5,691 bases of DNA, taken from positions 1 through 5,691 of the forward strand of contig DMNR01000241.1 in the NCBI GenBank assembly GCA_003452655.1, in the 5' to 3' direction. This DNA is from Actinomycetota bacterium. Lineage in GTDB: Bacteria > Actinomycetota > Actinomycetes > S36-B12 > UBA10799. Shown one piece after another: positions 1-5,435 of this stretch. The notes under the pieces are model-generated. The model worked only from the letters and a program-made list of their open reading frames with translations, did no database searches and was not told the DNA's origin. Numbering within the stretch: the stretch's first letter is position 1; every line of letters starts with the position of its first letter. The position numbers and the translations under genes are program-made.

Positions 1-779
1 CCGAAGCGGCCCGAGATGTAGTCCTCAGTGGACTTCTCATGTGGGCTCGAGAACATCCGCTCAGTCGGACCGACCTCAACGAGTCGGCCGGGCTTGCCTG
101 GACCTGCCAGGTTGAAGAACGCCGTTGTCTCACTGATCCGTGCCGCTTGCTGCATGTTGTGGGTGACGATCACAATCGTGAACTTCTGCCGCAATTGACT
201 AATCAACTCTTCAATCGCGAGAGTGGAGATTGGGTCGAGCGCTGAACACGGTTCGTCCATGAGGACAACTTGCGGTTCCACTGCGATTGCGCGTGCAATG
301 CAGAGTCGCTGCTGCTGTCCGCCGGAAAGGCCCGCTCCCGGACGATCAAGGCGGTCTTTCACCTCTTCCCAAAGGTTCGCGCCCCGCAACGATTTCTCCA
401 CAATGATGTCGGTGTCAGCCTTCTTTATCTTTCGGCCTTTCTCCAACTTCAGGCCTGCGATCACGTTTCCGTAAATCGACATCGTGGGGAATGGGTTGGG
501 CCGCTGGAACACCATCCCGATCACGCGGCGAACGTTGACTGGGTCAATGTCGGGCCCGTAGATGTCTTCACCGTCGAGGAGGACCTTGCCTTCGACTCTC
601 GCTCCGTCAAGAACCTCGTGCATGCGGTTAAGCGAGCGCAAGACTGTCGACTTCCCACATCCCGACGGCCCAATCAGTGCAGTCACCGAACGTGGCTCAA
701 CGGACAGGTTGACATCCTCGACTGCCTTGAACGTCCCGTAGTAGACGCTCATGTCAGAGATGTCGATTCTTTTAGCCAT
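1..779 (-). CDS. pstB: Phosphate ABC transporter ATP-binding protein PstB (3' end cut by window edge)
   Basis: Cytoplasmic ATPase of the PstSCAB high-affinity phosphate importer; it hydrolyses ATP to drive transport through PstC-PstA. I translated 259 residues from the ATG at 779. Seen in order: Walker [10 protein letters not shown] (residues 37-45), Q-loop Gln92 within [12 protein letters not shown] signature LSGGQQQR (151-158), Walker B VVLMDE with Glu176, D-loop SALD (179-182), and switch His207 in VTHNMQQA. All catalytic positions are intact. The frame is open to the edge and ends YISGRF plus GG, matching the usual PstB ending GRFG, so only the final glycine and stop are missing. The usual family length is about 250-260. 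The start has a modest purine-rich site (GGGAAAGG) just upstream. It is the last of the four pst genes and lies 50 bp after pstA. Whether phoU follows cannot be seen. The assignment rests on strong motif recognition. Confidence 0.97.
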   Translation of the reverse strand, partial: MAKRIDISDMSVYYGTFKAVEDVNLSVEPRSVTALIGPSGCGKSTVLRSLNRMHEVLDGARVEGKVLLDGEDIYGPDIDPVNVRRVIGMVFQRPNPFPTMSIYGNVIAGLKLEKGRKIKKADTDIIVEKSLRGANLWEEVKDRLDRPGAGLSGGQQQRLCIARAIAVEPQVVLMDEPCSALDPISTLAIEELISQLRQKFTIVIVTHNMQQAARISETTAFFNLAGPGKPGRLVEVGPTERMFSSPHEKSTEDYISGRF

Positions 780-814
780 GTGCCTTTCCCGTCGGTTTTA
801 GTAAGTCTCAGTGT

Positions 815-827
815 GCAGCAGTGCTGC
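815..827. repeat. 13-bp palindrome in the pstA-pstB gap
   Basis: GCAGCA-G-TGCTGC is a perfect inverted repeat with 6-base arms around one central base. It begins just after the pstA stop codon (830-832) in the 50-bp gap before pstB. In RNA it could form a 5-bp stem with a 3-base loop. No U-tract follows, so it is not a convincing terminator. It may be a minor RNA-processing or stability element, or chance. Confidence 0.4.
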
Positions 828-829
828 GA

Positions 830-1900
830 CTATCTGGTCTTTGGGGCGAATATCCTCGCCACGATTCGTGCCCCGATGTAAAGCACGGCGACGAAGAGGA
901 TGAGGACGAGTGCCCCACCCCAGGCCCTGCTCACAGAGGGGTCGGTGCCGCTGGAAATCTGATCCCAGATGAATGTCGGCAGTGCGGCCTGCGGCCCTGA
1001 GAAAAGATTCCAGTTCAGGCTTTGAGTCAAGAACGTCGTCAACAGCAGCGGCGCAGTCTCCCCGGCAACCCGAGCAACAGCAAGCATTACCCCGGTGATG
1101 ATGCCGGACATCGCCGTCGGCAGGACGATGCTGGTGATCGTCCGCCACTTCGGAACCCCCAGCGCGTATGAGGCCTCGCGAAGGTCCTTGGGGACCAGCT
1201 TCAGCATCTCTTCAGACGTCCTCACCACGACTGGCAACATCAAGATCACGAGCGCCAACGAGGCAGCGAACCCCGAACGTTCGAGGCCGAAGGTCAGAAT
1301 CAAACCGGTGAAGATGAAGAGTCCGGCGACAATCGAAGGGACACCTGTCATCACATCAACGAAGAACGAAATTGTGGAGGCAAGTTTCCCTTTGCCGTAC
1401 TCCACCAAAAAGATCGCAACCATGACACCAATGGGCACGGCGATGATCGTTGCCATCAGTACCTGCTCGATCGTGCCGATGAGCGCGTGCAGAATCCCAC
1501 CGCCCGTTCCACGCGAGCTGACGTTACGCATCGTGTCGGTAAAGAACTCCGGCCGGAGCACTTCAAGACCTTTTTGAATGACCGAGAACAGGATCGCCAC
1601 CAACGGAACGATCGCAACCACAAATGCGGTGTAGATCAAGGTCGTGGCGAATCGATCTGTAGCGTGGCGTCGGCCCTCGACTCGGAAACTCCATGCCGCC
1701 TGGCCGAAGAGGAACAACAACCCCGCCAGAACCGCCCCTTGAGCAATGCCGCCGAGCAGGCCAACTGCAGTCAACAACAGCGAGAGTGCGATTGCACCGC
1801 CAGCGACGGCCCACGGCGCCCACTTCGGGAGTCGGCGTCCTGCAAGGAGATCTCTGAGCTCTTCGGTGGTGATCCGATTCTCGCTGGCGAGCGGGCTCAT
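830..1900 (-). CDS. pstA: Phosphate ABC transporter permease PstA
   Basis: One of the two membrane subunits that form the phosphate channel with PstC. The protein has 356 residues, longer than the roughly 280-300 of classical PstA. The extra length is N-terminal: after a charged cytoplasmic start come two hydrophobic segments (about 29-50 and 52-70) that precede the conserved core. Core membrane segments lie near 86-108, 142-166, 178-204, 210-227, 262-285 and 328-350. The cytoplasmic EAA loop that docks on PstB is EASYALGVPKWRTITSIVLP (242-261), and VARVAGETAPLL (275-286) matches the PstA-typical GETAPLL motif. The ATG at 1900 overlaps the pstC stop as ATGA, with a GGAG site 7 bases upstream inside pstC, implying translational coupling. 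The predicted 8 membrane segments rest on reading hydrophobicity by eye. Confidence 0.96.
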   Translation of the reverse strand: MSPLASENRITTEELRDLLAGRRLPKWAPWAVAGGAIALSLLLTAVGLLGGIAQGAVLAGLLFLFGQAAWSFRVEGRRHATDRFATTLIYTAFVVAIVPLVAILFSVIQKGLEVLRPEFFTDTMRNVSSRGTGGGILHALIGTIEQVLMATIIAVPIGVMVAIFLVEYGKGKLASTISFFVDVMTGVPSIVAGLFIFTGLILTFGLERSGFAASLALVILMLPVVVRTSEEMLKLVPKDLREASYALGVPKWRTITSIVLPTAMSGIITGVMLAVARVAGETAPLLLTTFLTQSLNWNLFSGPQAALPTFIWDQISSGTDPSVSRAWGGALVLILFVAVLYIGARIVARIFAPKTR

Positions 1901-2913
1901 GAGTTGGCTCCGGAATACTCCTTGCGGCGCGCCACGATCAGTCGAGCGATCATGTTCACGACGAGTGTGATGATGAACAGCACCAGTCCCGATGCAATCA
2001 ATGCCGAGAGCCCGTTGGGCCCTGCCTCATTCCACTTCAGTGCGATGTTCGCGGCAAAAGTGTTTCCGCCGGGTTCGGTTATCTGCCAGTTGATCTCAAA
2101 GACGGCCGAGAGAATCAAGGCGACGGCGATTGTCTCGCCGAGCGCTCGACCGAGTCCAAGCATCGCTGCCGAGACCATCCCCGGTTTACCGAACGGGAAG
2201 ACGACCATCCTGACCATCTCCCAGCGAGTTGCCCCGAGGGCTAGCGAGGCCTCAATGTGGCCCTGCGGAACCTGGAGAAACACCTCACGGGTGACTGCCG
2301 AGATGGTCGGCAAGATCATGATGGCGAGCACAACCCCAGCGATGAGGATGCTCTTGGTATAGACCTGCTCGGGGTTCGCGAATAGCGGGATCCAGCCGAA
2401 ATACTTCACAATCCAGGCAACGAATCCCTGCATATTCGGCATGAGCACCGACAGTCCCCACAGGCCGAAGATGATGGACGGCACGGCAGCTAACAAGTCG
2501 ACTATGAAACCGAGCGTCGATGCGACCCGACGGTTGGCGTAATGGGAAATGAAGAGGGCGATTCCGATCGCCACCGGAACAGCGAGCACCATCGCCACGA
2601 GCGCGGTGACGACCGTCCCGAATGCCAATGCCGCGATACCAAAGACGGGCGGAACGGCATCGGGGAACCATTGCTGCTCGGTGAAGAAGTTCGCGGAATC
2701 GCTCTGAAGCGACGGGATGGCCTTCCAAGCCAGGAAGACTCCGATTGCACCAGTGATTGCCAGCATGAGGATGCCGGCGCCGCGCGACAGGTTGAAGAAG
2801 ACGCGGTCTCCGCGGCGCACGGAGGATCCACGAATCTCGACTGGGTCGGGCTTCGTGATCGTTTGCTGAGACACCGCTACCTCTGTTGACGTTTGTTCAG
2901 ATGGCCCAAACAC
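1897..2913 (-). CDS. pstC: Phosphate ABC transporter permease PstC
   Basis: Channel partner of PstA. Read from the GTG at 2913 it has 338 residues; read from an in-frame GTG at 2874 it has 325. The second start is better placed: it has AGAGG 5 bases upstream, while the 2913 GTG sits directly behind a strong hairpin whose arm contains its only Shine-Dalgarno-like bases. Membrane segments (338-residue numbering) lie near 45-67, 94-122, 137-158, 187-206, 243-270 and 303-325, with a periplasm-facing loop after the first. The EAA loop is EASLALGATRWEMVRMVVFP (221-240), followed by GRALGETIA (255-263), characteristic of PstC. It follows pstS and overlaps pstA by 4 bp. No truncation or odd residue was seen in the core. 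Confidence 0.96.
   Translation of the reverse strand: MFGPSEQTSTEVAVSQQTITKPDPVEIRGSSVRRGDRVFFNLSRGAGILMLAITGAIGVFLAWKAIPSLQSDSANFFTEQQWFPDAVPPVFGIAALAFGTVVTALVAMVLAVPVAIGIALFISHYANRRVASTLGFIVDLLAAVPSIIFGLWGLSVLMPNMQGFVAWIVKYFGWIPLFANPEQVYTKSILIAGVVLAIMILPTISAVTREVFLQVPQGHIEASLALGATRWEMVRMVVFPFGKPGMVSAAMLGLGRALGETIAVALILSAVFEINWQITEPGGNTFAANIALKWNEAGPNGLSALIASGLVLFIITLVVNMIARLIVARRKEYSGANS
2880..2884 (-). promoter_or_regulatory. Shine-Dalgarno favouring the internal pstC start at 2874
   Basis: On the minus strand AGAGG is followed by TAGCG and then the in-frame GTG at 2872-2874. This 5-base spacing is close to ideal. If used, PstC would be 13 residues shorter than the longest reading. The upstream GTG (2911-2913) has only an AGG about 10 bases away, inside the hairpin arm. 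Cross-species alignment of N-termini would decide. Confidence 0.5.
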
Positions 2914-2919
2914 CGAGGC

Positions 2920-2960
2920 GGCACCTCGCTGCGGGAGTAGATAACTCCGCAGCGGGCGCC
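2920..2960 (-). other. Strong intercistronic hairpin between pstS and pstC
   Basis: The core stem pairs 2927-2932 (CGCTGC) with 2949-2954 (GCAGCG) and 2934-2938 (GGAGT) with 2944-2948 (ACTCC), around loop AGATA (2939-2943) with one bulged G. A G-T wobble (plus-strand sense) and a G-C pair extend it to 2925-2956, and a further GGC/GCC clamp could extend it to 2920-2960. The plus-strand T·G wobble reads A-C in the minus transcript, so the RNA stem there is slightly weaker. There is no U-run after it in the direction of transcription, so it is not a classical intrinsic terminator. It lies between the pstS stop (2978) and pstC. The likely role, by analogy with ABC operons that overproduce the binding protein, is protecting the 3' end of pstS mRNA or reducing read-through into pstC. 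That role is inferred. Confidence 0.7.
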
Positions 2961-2977
2961 ACCCCGACGCTGTTTAG

Positions 2978-4033
2978 CTAGCTGATCGAGTTGACCGATG
3001 AGTTCACCTTAGTGAGCAGGCTGGCTGGAAGCGGCACGTAGCCGATCCCGGAAAGCATTCCCTGCGCTGAGTCACTAGCGGTGTACTGAAGGAAGGACTT
3101 GGTCAGCGTGAGTGCCCCACCTTGCAGGCCCTTCTCACAGGTGATTTCGTACGTCACCAGGACGATCGGGTAGGCACCCGGCGCCTTGTTCGCGTAGTCA
3201 ATCTTGAGGCTGAGGTCGTTGCCAGTACCAACGACCGTGGCAGATGCCAAGCCCGCCTGAGCAGTCTCGGTAGTTGGCATCACTGCACCACCACCGTTGT
3301 TGATGGCCGCCATCGGGATCTTGGAATCTTGCGCGAACGAAAGCTCCATGTAGCCGACGGAGTTCGGCGTGCTCTTGACAGATGAGGCAACGCCGTCGTT
3401 GCCCTTAGCACCCTGGCCGCCAGGGGCTGTCCAGTCCTTGCCAGGTGCAGTTGTCCAGTCCTTCGCAGCGCTTGCCTGCAGGTACTTGGTGAAGTTATCG
3501 GTCGTTCCGGACGAATCGCTGCGATGGAACTGCACGATCGCCGCGTCTGGCAACTTCACGCCGGGGTTCAGCGATGCGATGGCTGGAGCGTTCCATTTGG
3601 TGATCTTGCCGCTGAAGATTTGCGCGACAACCGACGATGAGAGATCGAGCTTCTCAACACCGGCGACGTTGAACGCAACCACGATTGCGCCGCCAACCAT
3701 CGGGATGTTGATTGCCGGGCCCGTTCCGCAGCGCTGGCTCGCCTTCTGAAGGTCCGCGTCCTTAATCGCCGAGTCAGAACCCGCGAATGAAGTCTGGTTG
3801 TTGATGAAGTCCTGAATACCGGCACCAGAGCCGTTGGCCTGGTAGTCAATTGTGGAACCTGAATTTGCCTGCTGGTAGGAGTTGATCCATTCGGTCATCG
3901 CGTTCTTCTGCGCAGATGAACCAGAGGCCTTGATTGAGTTGCCGGAAGCTGATCCACCGGAACTACATGCGGCAACTGCCAGCACGCCAGCTGCGGTGAC
4001 TGCGAGGATTCCTACCCCACGAGATGTTTTCAC
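2978..4033 (-). CDS. pstS: Phosphate-binding lipoprotein PstS
   Basis: Extracytoplasmic solute-binding protein that captures phosphate and delivers it to PstC-PstA. It has 351 residues from a GTG start at 4033, preceded by a strong AAGGAG 4 bases upstream. The N-terminus MKTSRG, then a hydrophobic stretch, ends in lipobox VAAC with Cys23, so it is a predicted lipoprotein anchored by that cysteine. A Ser/Gly-rich tether (24-33) follows. Ligand-site motifs are visible: SGSSAQ (37-42), GSGAGIQDF (68-76), AGSDSAI (84-90) and HRSDSSGTTDNF (170-181), the last being the PstS Arg-Ser-Asp/Ser-Gly-Thr phosphate loop. Two cysteines remain in the mature chain (Cys102 and Cys299 in VTYEITCEKG) and may form a disulfide, as the family context suggests. 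It is the first gene of the operon, behind a putative PHO box, and so is likely induced by phosphate starvation. Confidence 0.97.
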   Translation of the reverse strand: MKTSRGVGILAVTAAGVLAVAACSSGGSASGNSIKASGSSAQKNAMTEWINSYQQANSGSTIDYQANGSGAGIQDFINNQTSFAGSDSAIKDADLQKASQRCGTGPAINIPMVGGAIVVAFNVAGVEKLDLSSSVVAQIFSGKITKWNAPAIASLNPGVKLPDAAIVQFHRSDSSGTTDNFTKYLQASAAKDWTTAPGKDWTAPGGQGAKGNDGVASSVKSTPNSVGYMELSFAQDSKIPMAAINNGGGAVMPTTETAQAGLASATVVGTGNDLSLKIDYANKAPGAYPIVLVTYEITCEKGLQGGALTLTKSFLQYTASDSAQGMLSGIGYVPLPASLLTKVNSSVNSIS

Positions 4034-4037
4034 TGTT

Positions 4038-4043
4038 CTCCTT
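4038..4043 (-). promoter_or_regulatory. Strong ribosome binding site of pstS
   Basis: On the minus strand AAGGAG is followed by AACA and the GTG start at 4033. It is the best Shine-Dalgarno match in the operon, in keeping with the need for high PstS levels, and it fixes the GTG as the start. Confidence 0.8.
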
Positions 4044-4082
4044 CTTATTACCTGATTCGGTACTCGTGAAGGTAGACAGAGT

Positions 4083-4112
4083 TTGTTACGAACTGACCTG
4101 ACTCAGGTGAAC
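4083..4112 (-). promoter_or_regulatory. Putative pst operon promoter
   Basis: On the minus strand TAACAA (4088-4083) fits an actinobacterial -10 element. It lies 18 bases after GTTCAC (4112-4107), which would act as the -35 and is part of the proximal PHO repeat. Transcription would then start near 4076, leaving a leader of about 40 bases before pstS. The overlap of activator repeat and -35 is the usual layout of PhoP-activated promoters. It was read by eye only; the -10 at this site could be misassigned. Confidence 0.5.
4096..4108. repeat. 13-bp palindrome overlapping the proximal PHO repeat
   Basis: ACCTGA-C-TCAGGT is a perfect inverted repeat with 6-base arms and one central base. It shares three bases with the proximal GTTCACC unit and lies between that unit and the putative -10. 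It could be an operator for a dimeric regulator or a chance palindrome. It is unlikely to be the terminator of the lyase gene, because the stem would be only 4 bp and lacks a U-run. Confidence 0.4.
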
Positions 4113-4134
4113 GAAGGGTGAACGGAATGTGACT
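4106..4134 (-). promoter_or_regulatory. PHO box: tandem 11-bp-spaced GTTCACC repeats
   Basis: Two exact GTTCACC heptamers lie on the minus strand (4123-4117 and 4112-4106), separated by 4 bases (CTTC). This gives the 11-bp period of the direct-repeat units bound by PhoP in Streptomyces pst promoters. A degenerate third unit, AGTCACA (4134-4128, 4 of 7 matching), sits one period further upstream and overlaps the stop codon of the neighbouring lyase gene. The sequence, position upstream of pstS and overlap with the likely -35 all suggest activation by a PhoR-PhoP/SenX3-RegX3-type two-component system under phosphate limitation. The regulator gene itself is not in this window. Confidence 0.82.
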
Positions 4135-5074
4135 AGGAAGGGAACGGTCCAGCTTTTGCGACCAAGCCCGGCGTTGGTCGGCCCAGTTGCTCGCCCAACC
4201 AATCGCTCGCGGAGATTAAGGAATCGAGGTCCAGACCAGTATTGATGCCTGACCGTTCCAATGCGAACACGAGATCCTCGGTGGCGATATTTCCTGTTGC
4301 TCGTGGCGCGAACGGGCAGCCGCCGATCCCGCCAAGGCTCGAATCCAGAATCCGAACTCCAGCCTCGTACGCGGCGAGCGCCGACGCGTATCCGGTGTTC
4401 CTGGTGTTGTGAACGTGGACTCGAAGCGGAACAGCATCCACGGTCTCCATCACCGCGGCAATCCGGCGGGAGACGTCACGCGGGACTGCGACTCCGATCG
4501 TGTCGGCAACCGCGATCTCACCGACACCGGTCTGGGCAAGCCGACCGGCAATGTCAGCGACTCGACCAATGGGAACCTCACCCTCGTATGGACAGCCGAA
4601 CGACGCCGACATCGTGACCGATGTCTTAACTCCAGCGGCCTTCGCCAGCGGCACGACGTCCTCCACCGTTGCGATCGCGGCTTCAGTTGACATCCCCTGG
4701 TTCTTCTCAGAAAACGTGTCGGTCACCATCACCACGAGGTTGATCTCGTCGACCTGGGTCTGGCGGGCGCGTTCAAATCCGCGCGCGTTAAGGACCAGCC
4801 CAATCCAGGACGCGGCAAGGTCGGGCACCTCGGCCTTGTTGGGGAGAGCGGCAAGGACGGCCTCGGCATCAGCCATCTGCGGCACACGCTTCGGGTTAAC
4901 GAACGAGGCGACCTCGATGCGCCGGATCCCGGACGCCACGCAGCGATTGATCAGACCGACTTTTTGGTCGGTCGACAGCAGCGCGGGATCGTTCTGCAGA
5001 CCATCTCGTGGTGCAACTTCAACAATCTCAACATCACGGTCAGTGGCAGTCGTCATGAGTCTAGGATTCACCAC
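4133..5074 (-). CDS. Hydroxymethylglutaryl-CoA lyase family protein
   Basis: TIM-barrel aldolase of the HMG-CoA lyase family (DRE-TIM metallolyases). The archetype cleaves HMG-CoA to acetyl-CoA and acetoacetate, ending leucine degradation. It has 313 residues from GTG 5074, near the usual 300. Motifs: EVAPRDGLQN (19-28) with Arg23 and metal-ligand Asp24; EVASFVNPKRVPQMAD (54-69); SFGCPYEGEV (158-167); HVHN with His220 and His222 as metal ligands; GGIGGCPFAPRATGN (248-262) with catalytic Cys253 and Asn262. The active-site set is complete. However, the histidine motif reads HVHNTRNTG rather than the HDTYGQ form of mitochondrial-type enzymes, so the substrate could be a related 3-hydroxyacyl-CoA. 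The GTG has TTGAGG 5 bases upstream; an in-frame ATG at 5056 (MTTATDRD) is the alternative, but lacks such a site. No other leucine-pathway gene is adjacent. Confidence 0.9.
   Translation of the reverse strand: MVNPRLMTTATDRDVEIVEVAPRDGLQNDPALLSTDQKVGLINRCVASGIRRIEVASFVNPKRVPQMADAEAVLAALPNKAEVPDLAASWIGLVLNARGFERARQTQVDEINLVVMVTDTFSEKNQGMSTEAAIATVEDVVPLAKAAGVKTSVTMSASFGCPYEGEVPIGRVADIAGRLAQTGVGEIAVADTIGVAVPRDVSRRIAAVMETVDAVPLRVHVHNTRNTGYASALAAYEAGVRILDSSLGGIGGCPFAPRATGNIATEDLVFALERSGINTGLDLDSLISASDWLGEQLGRPTPGLVAKAGPFPS
5062..5067 (+). promoter_or_regulatory. Possible -10 element for the Dabb gene
   Basis: TAGGAT fits the TANNNT pattern of actinobacterial -10 hexamers and would start transcription near 5074, about 35 bases before the GTG at 5109. 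It lies inside the first codons of the divergent lyase gene. No convincing -35 is visible 16-18 bases upstream, so this is only a candidate. Confidence 0.25.
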
Positions 5075-5079
5075 GCAGA

Positions 5080-5085
5080 CCTCAA
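5080..5085 (-). promoter_or_regulatory. Ribosome binding site supporting the GTG 5074 start of the lyase
   Basis: TTGAGG on the minus strand lies 5 bases (TCTGC) before the GTG at 5074. The alternative ATG at 5056 has no purine-rich match at the right distance. This decides the annotated start in favour of GTG unless the message is leaderless. Confidence 0.5.
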
Positions 5086-5108
5086 CGCCAACGAAGGGCT
5101 ACCCGATC

Positions 5109-5396
5109 GTGCTTACCCATGTCGTCATGTTCACGTTGAACGACCGTGACGAGGCCGACGAGATCCTCGCCCGACTTCGTGACCTTCGTGGTCAGATACC
5201 GAGTCTCCTCAGCCTGCGTTGCGGTCAGAATGCGGTTGATAAGCCCAACTCGTGGGACATCGCGCTGATCACCGAGCACGCTGACGAAGACGGGTTGAAG
5301 CAGTACGCAACACACCCCGTCCACCTTGAGCTCGTGGAGTGGCTCGCGTCTCGGTTGGCAAGACGCGCCGTTGTCGATTCGGTCGACTTCGAATAG
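5109..5396 (+). CDS. Small Dabb-family protein (stress-responsive alpha/beta barrel)
   Basis: A 95-residue cytoplasmic protein recognised as Dabb family (dimeric alpha/beta barrel, ferredoxin-like fold). It opens with MLTHVVMFTLND, matching the family hallmark of an N-terminal strand with an early His (xHVVxFxL). A helix follows (EADEILARLRDLRGQIPSL, 15-33), then a strand near 35-40, the acidic variable loop DKPNSWDIALITEH (44-57), and the conserved GLKQYATHPVHLELVEW (62-78), typical of the third strand/helix region. Length matches the usual 95-110. The GTG at 5109 is chosen because it places the His correctly; AAGGG lies about 10 bases upstream, a rather long spacing. The frame stays open upstream over the lyase gene, but that part is antisense shadow. 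Family members have varied or unknown roles, so substrate and function are unassigned. It is divergent from the lyase by 34 bp. Confidence 0.85.
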   Translation: MLTHVVMFTLNDRDEADEILARLRDLRGQIPSLLSLRCGQNAVDKPNSWDIALITEHADEDGLKQYATHPVHLELVEWLASRLARRAVVDSVDFE

Positions 5397-5417
5397 AGCT
5401 GCTGGCATCGAGCAGTT
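5397..5417. terminator. Weak hairpin at the convergent gene junction
   Basis: Just after the Dabb stop codon, AGCTGCT (5397-5403) can pair with AGCAGTT (5411-5417) across a 7-base loop, including one G-T pair. It lies between the convergent genes (39-bp gap), where a terminator is expected. The stem is short and there is no strong U-run, so its activity is doubtful. Confidence 0.25.
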
Positions 5418-5435
5418 GAGAACTCGGCCCAGCGA

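Noticed and set aside
270..881. Plus-strand open frame (203 codons) opposite pstB
   Set aside because: It lies opposite intact Walker and signature motifs of PstB and has no recognisable protein features.
1487..2362. Long plus-strand open frame (291 codons) across pstA and pstC
   Set aside because: Antisense to two clear permease genes, spans their junction, and encodes low-complexity Ser/Ala/Arg-rich sequence without motifs.
2925..2956. pstS-pstC hairpin as an intrinsic terminator
   Set aside because: No U-run follows in the transcript direction, and pstC, pstA and pstB continue closely downstream as one operon.
4110..5098. The 9-mer AACGAAGGG occurs both in the PHO-box region (4110-4118) and in the lyase-Dabb gap (5090-5098)
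   Set aside because: The second site lacks the GTTCACC heptamers, so it is not a PHO box; a shared 9-mer between two such regions is plausible by chance.
4500..5108. Plus-strand open frame continuing some 200 codons upstream of the Dabb gene
   Set aside because: It is antisense to the well-conserved lyase gene, shows no recognisable domain, and the Dabb family begins at MLTHVVMF. The openness follows from codon bias of the opposite gene.
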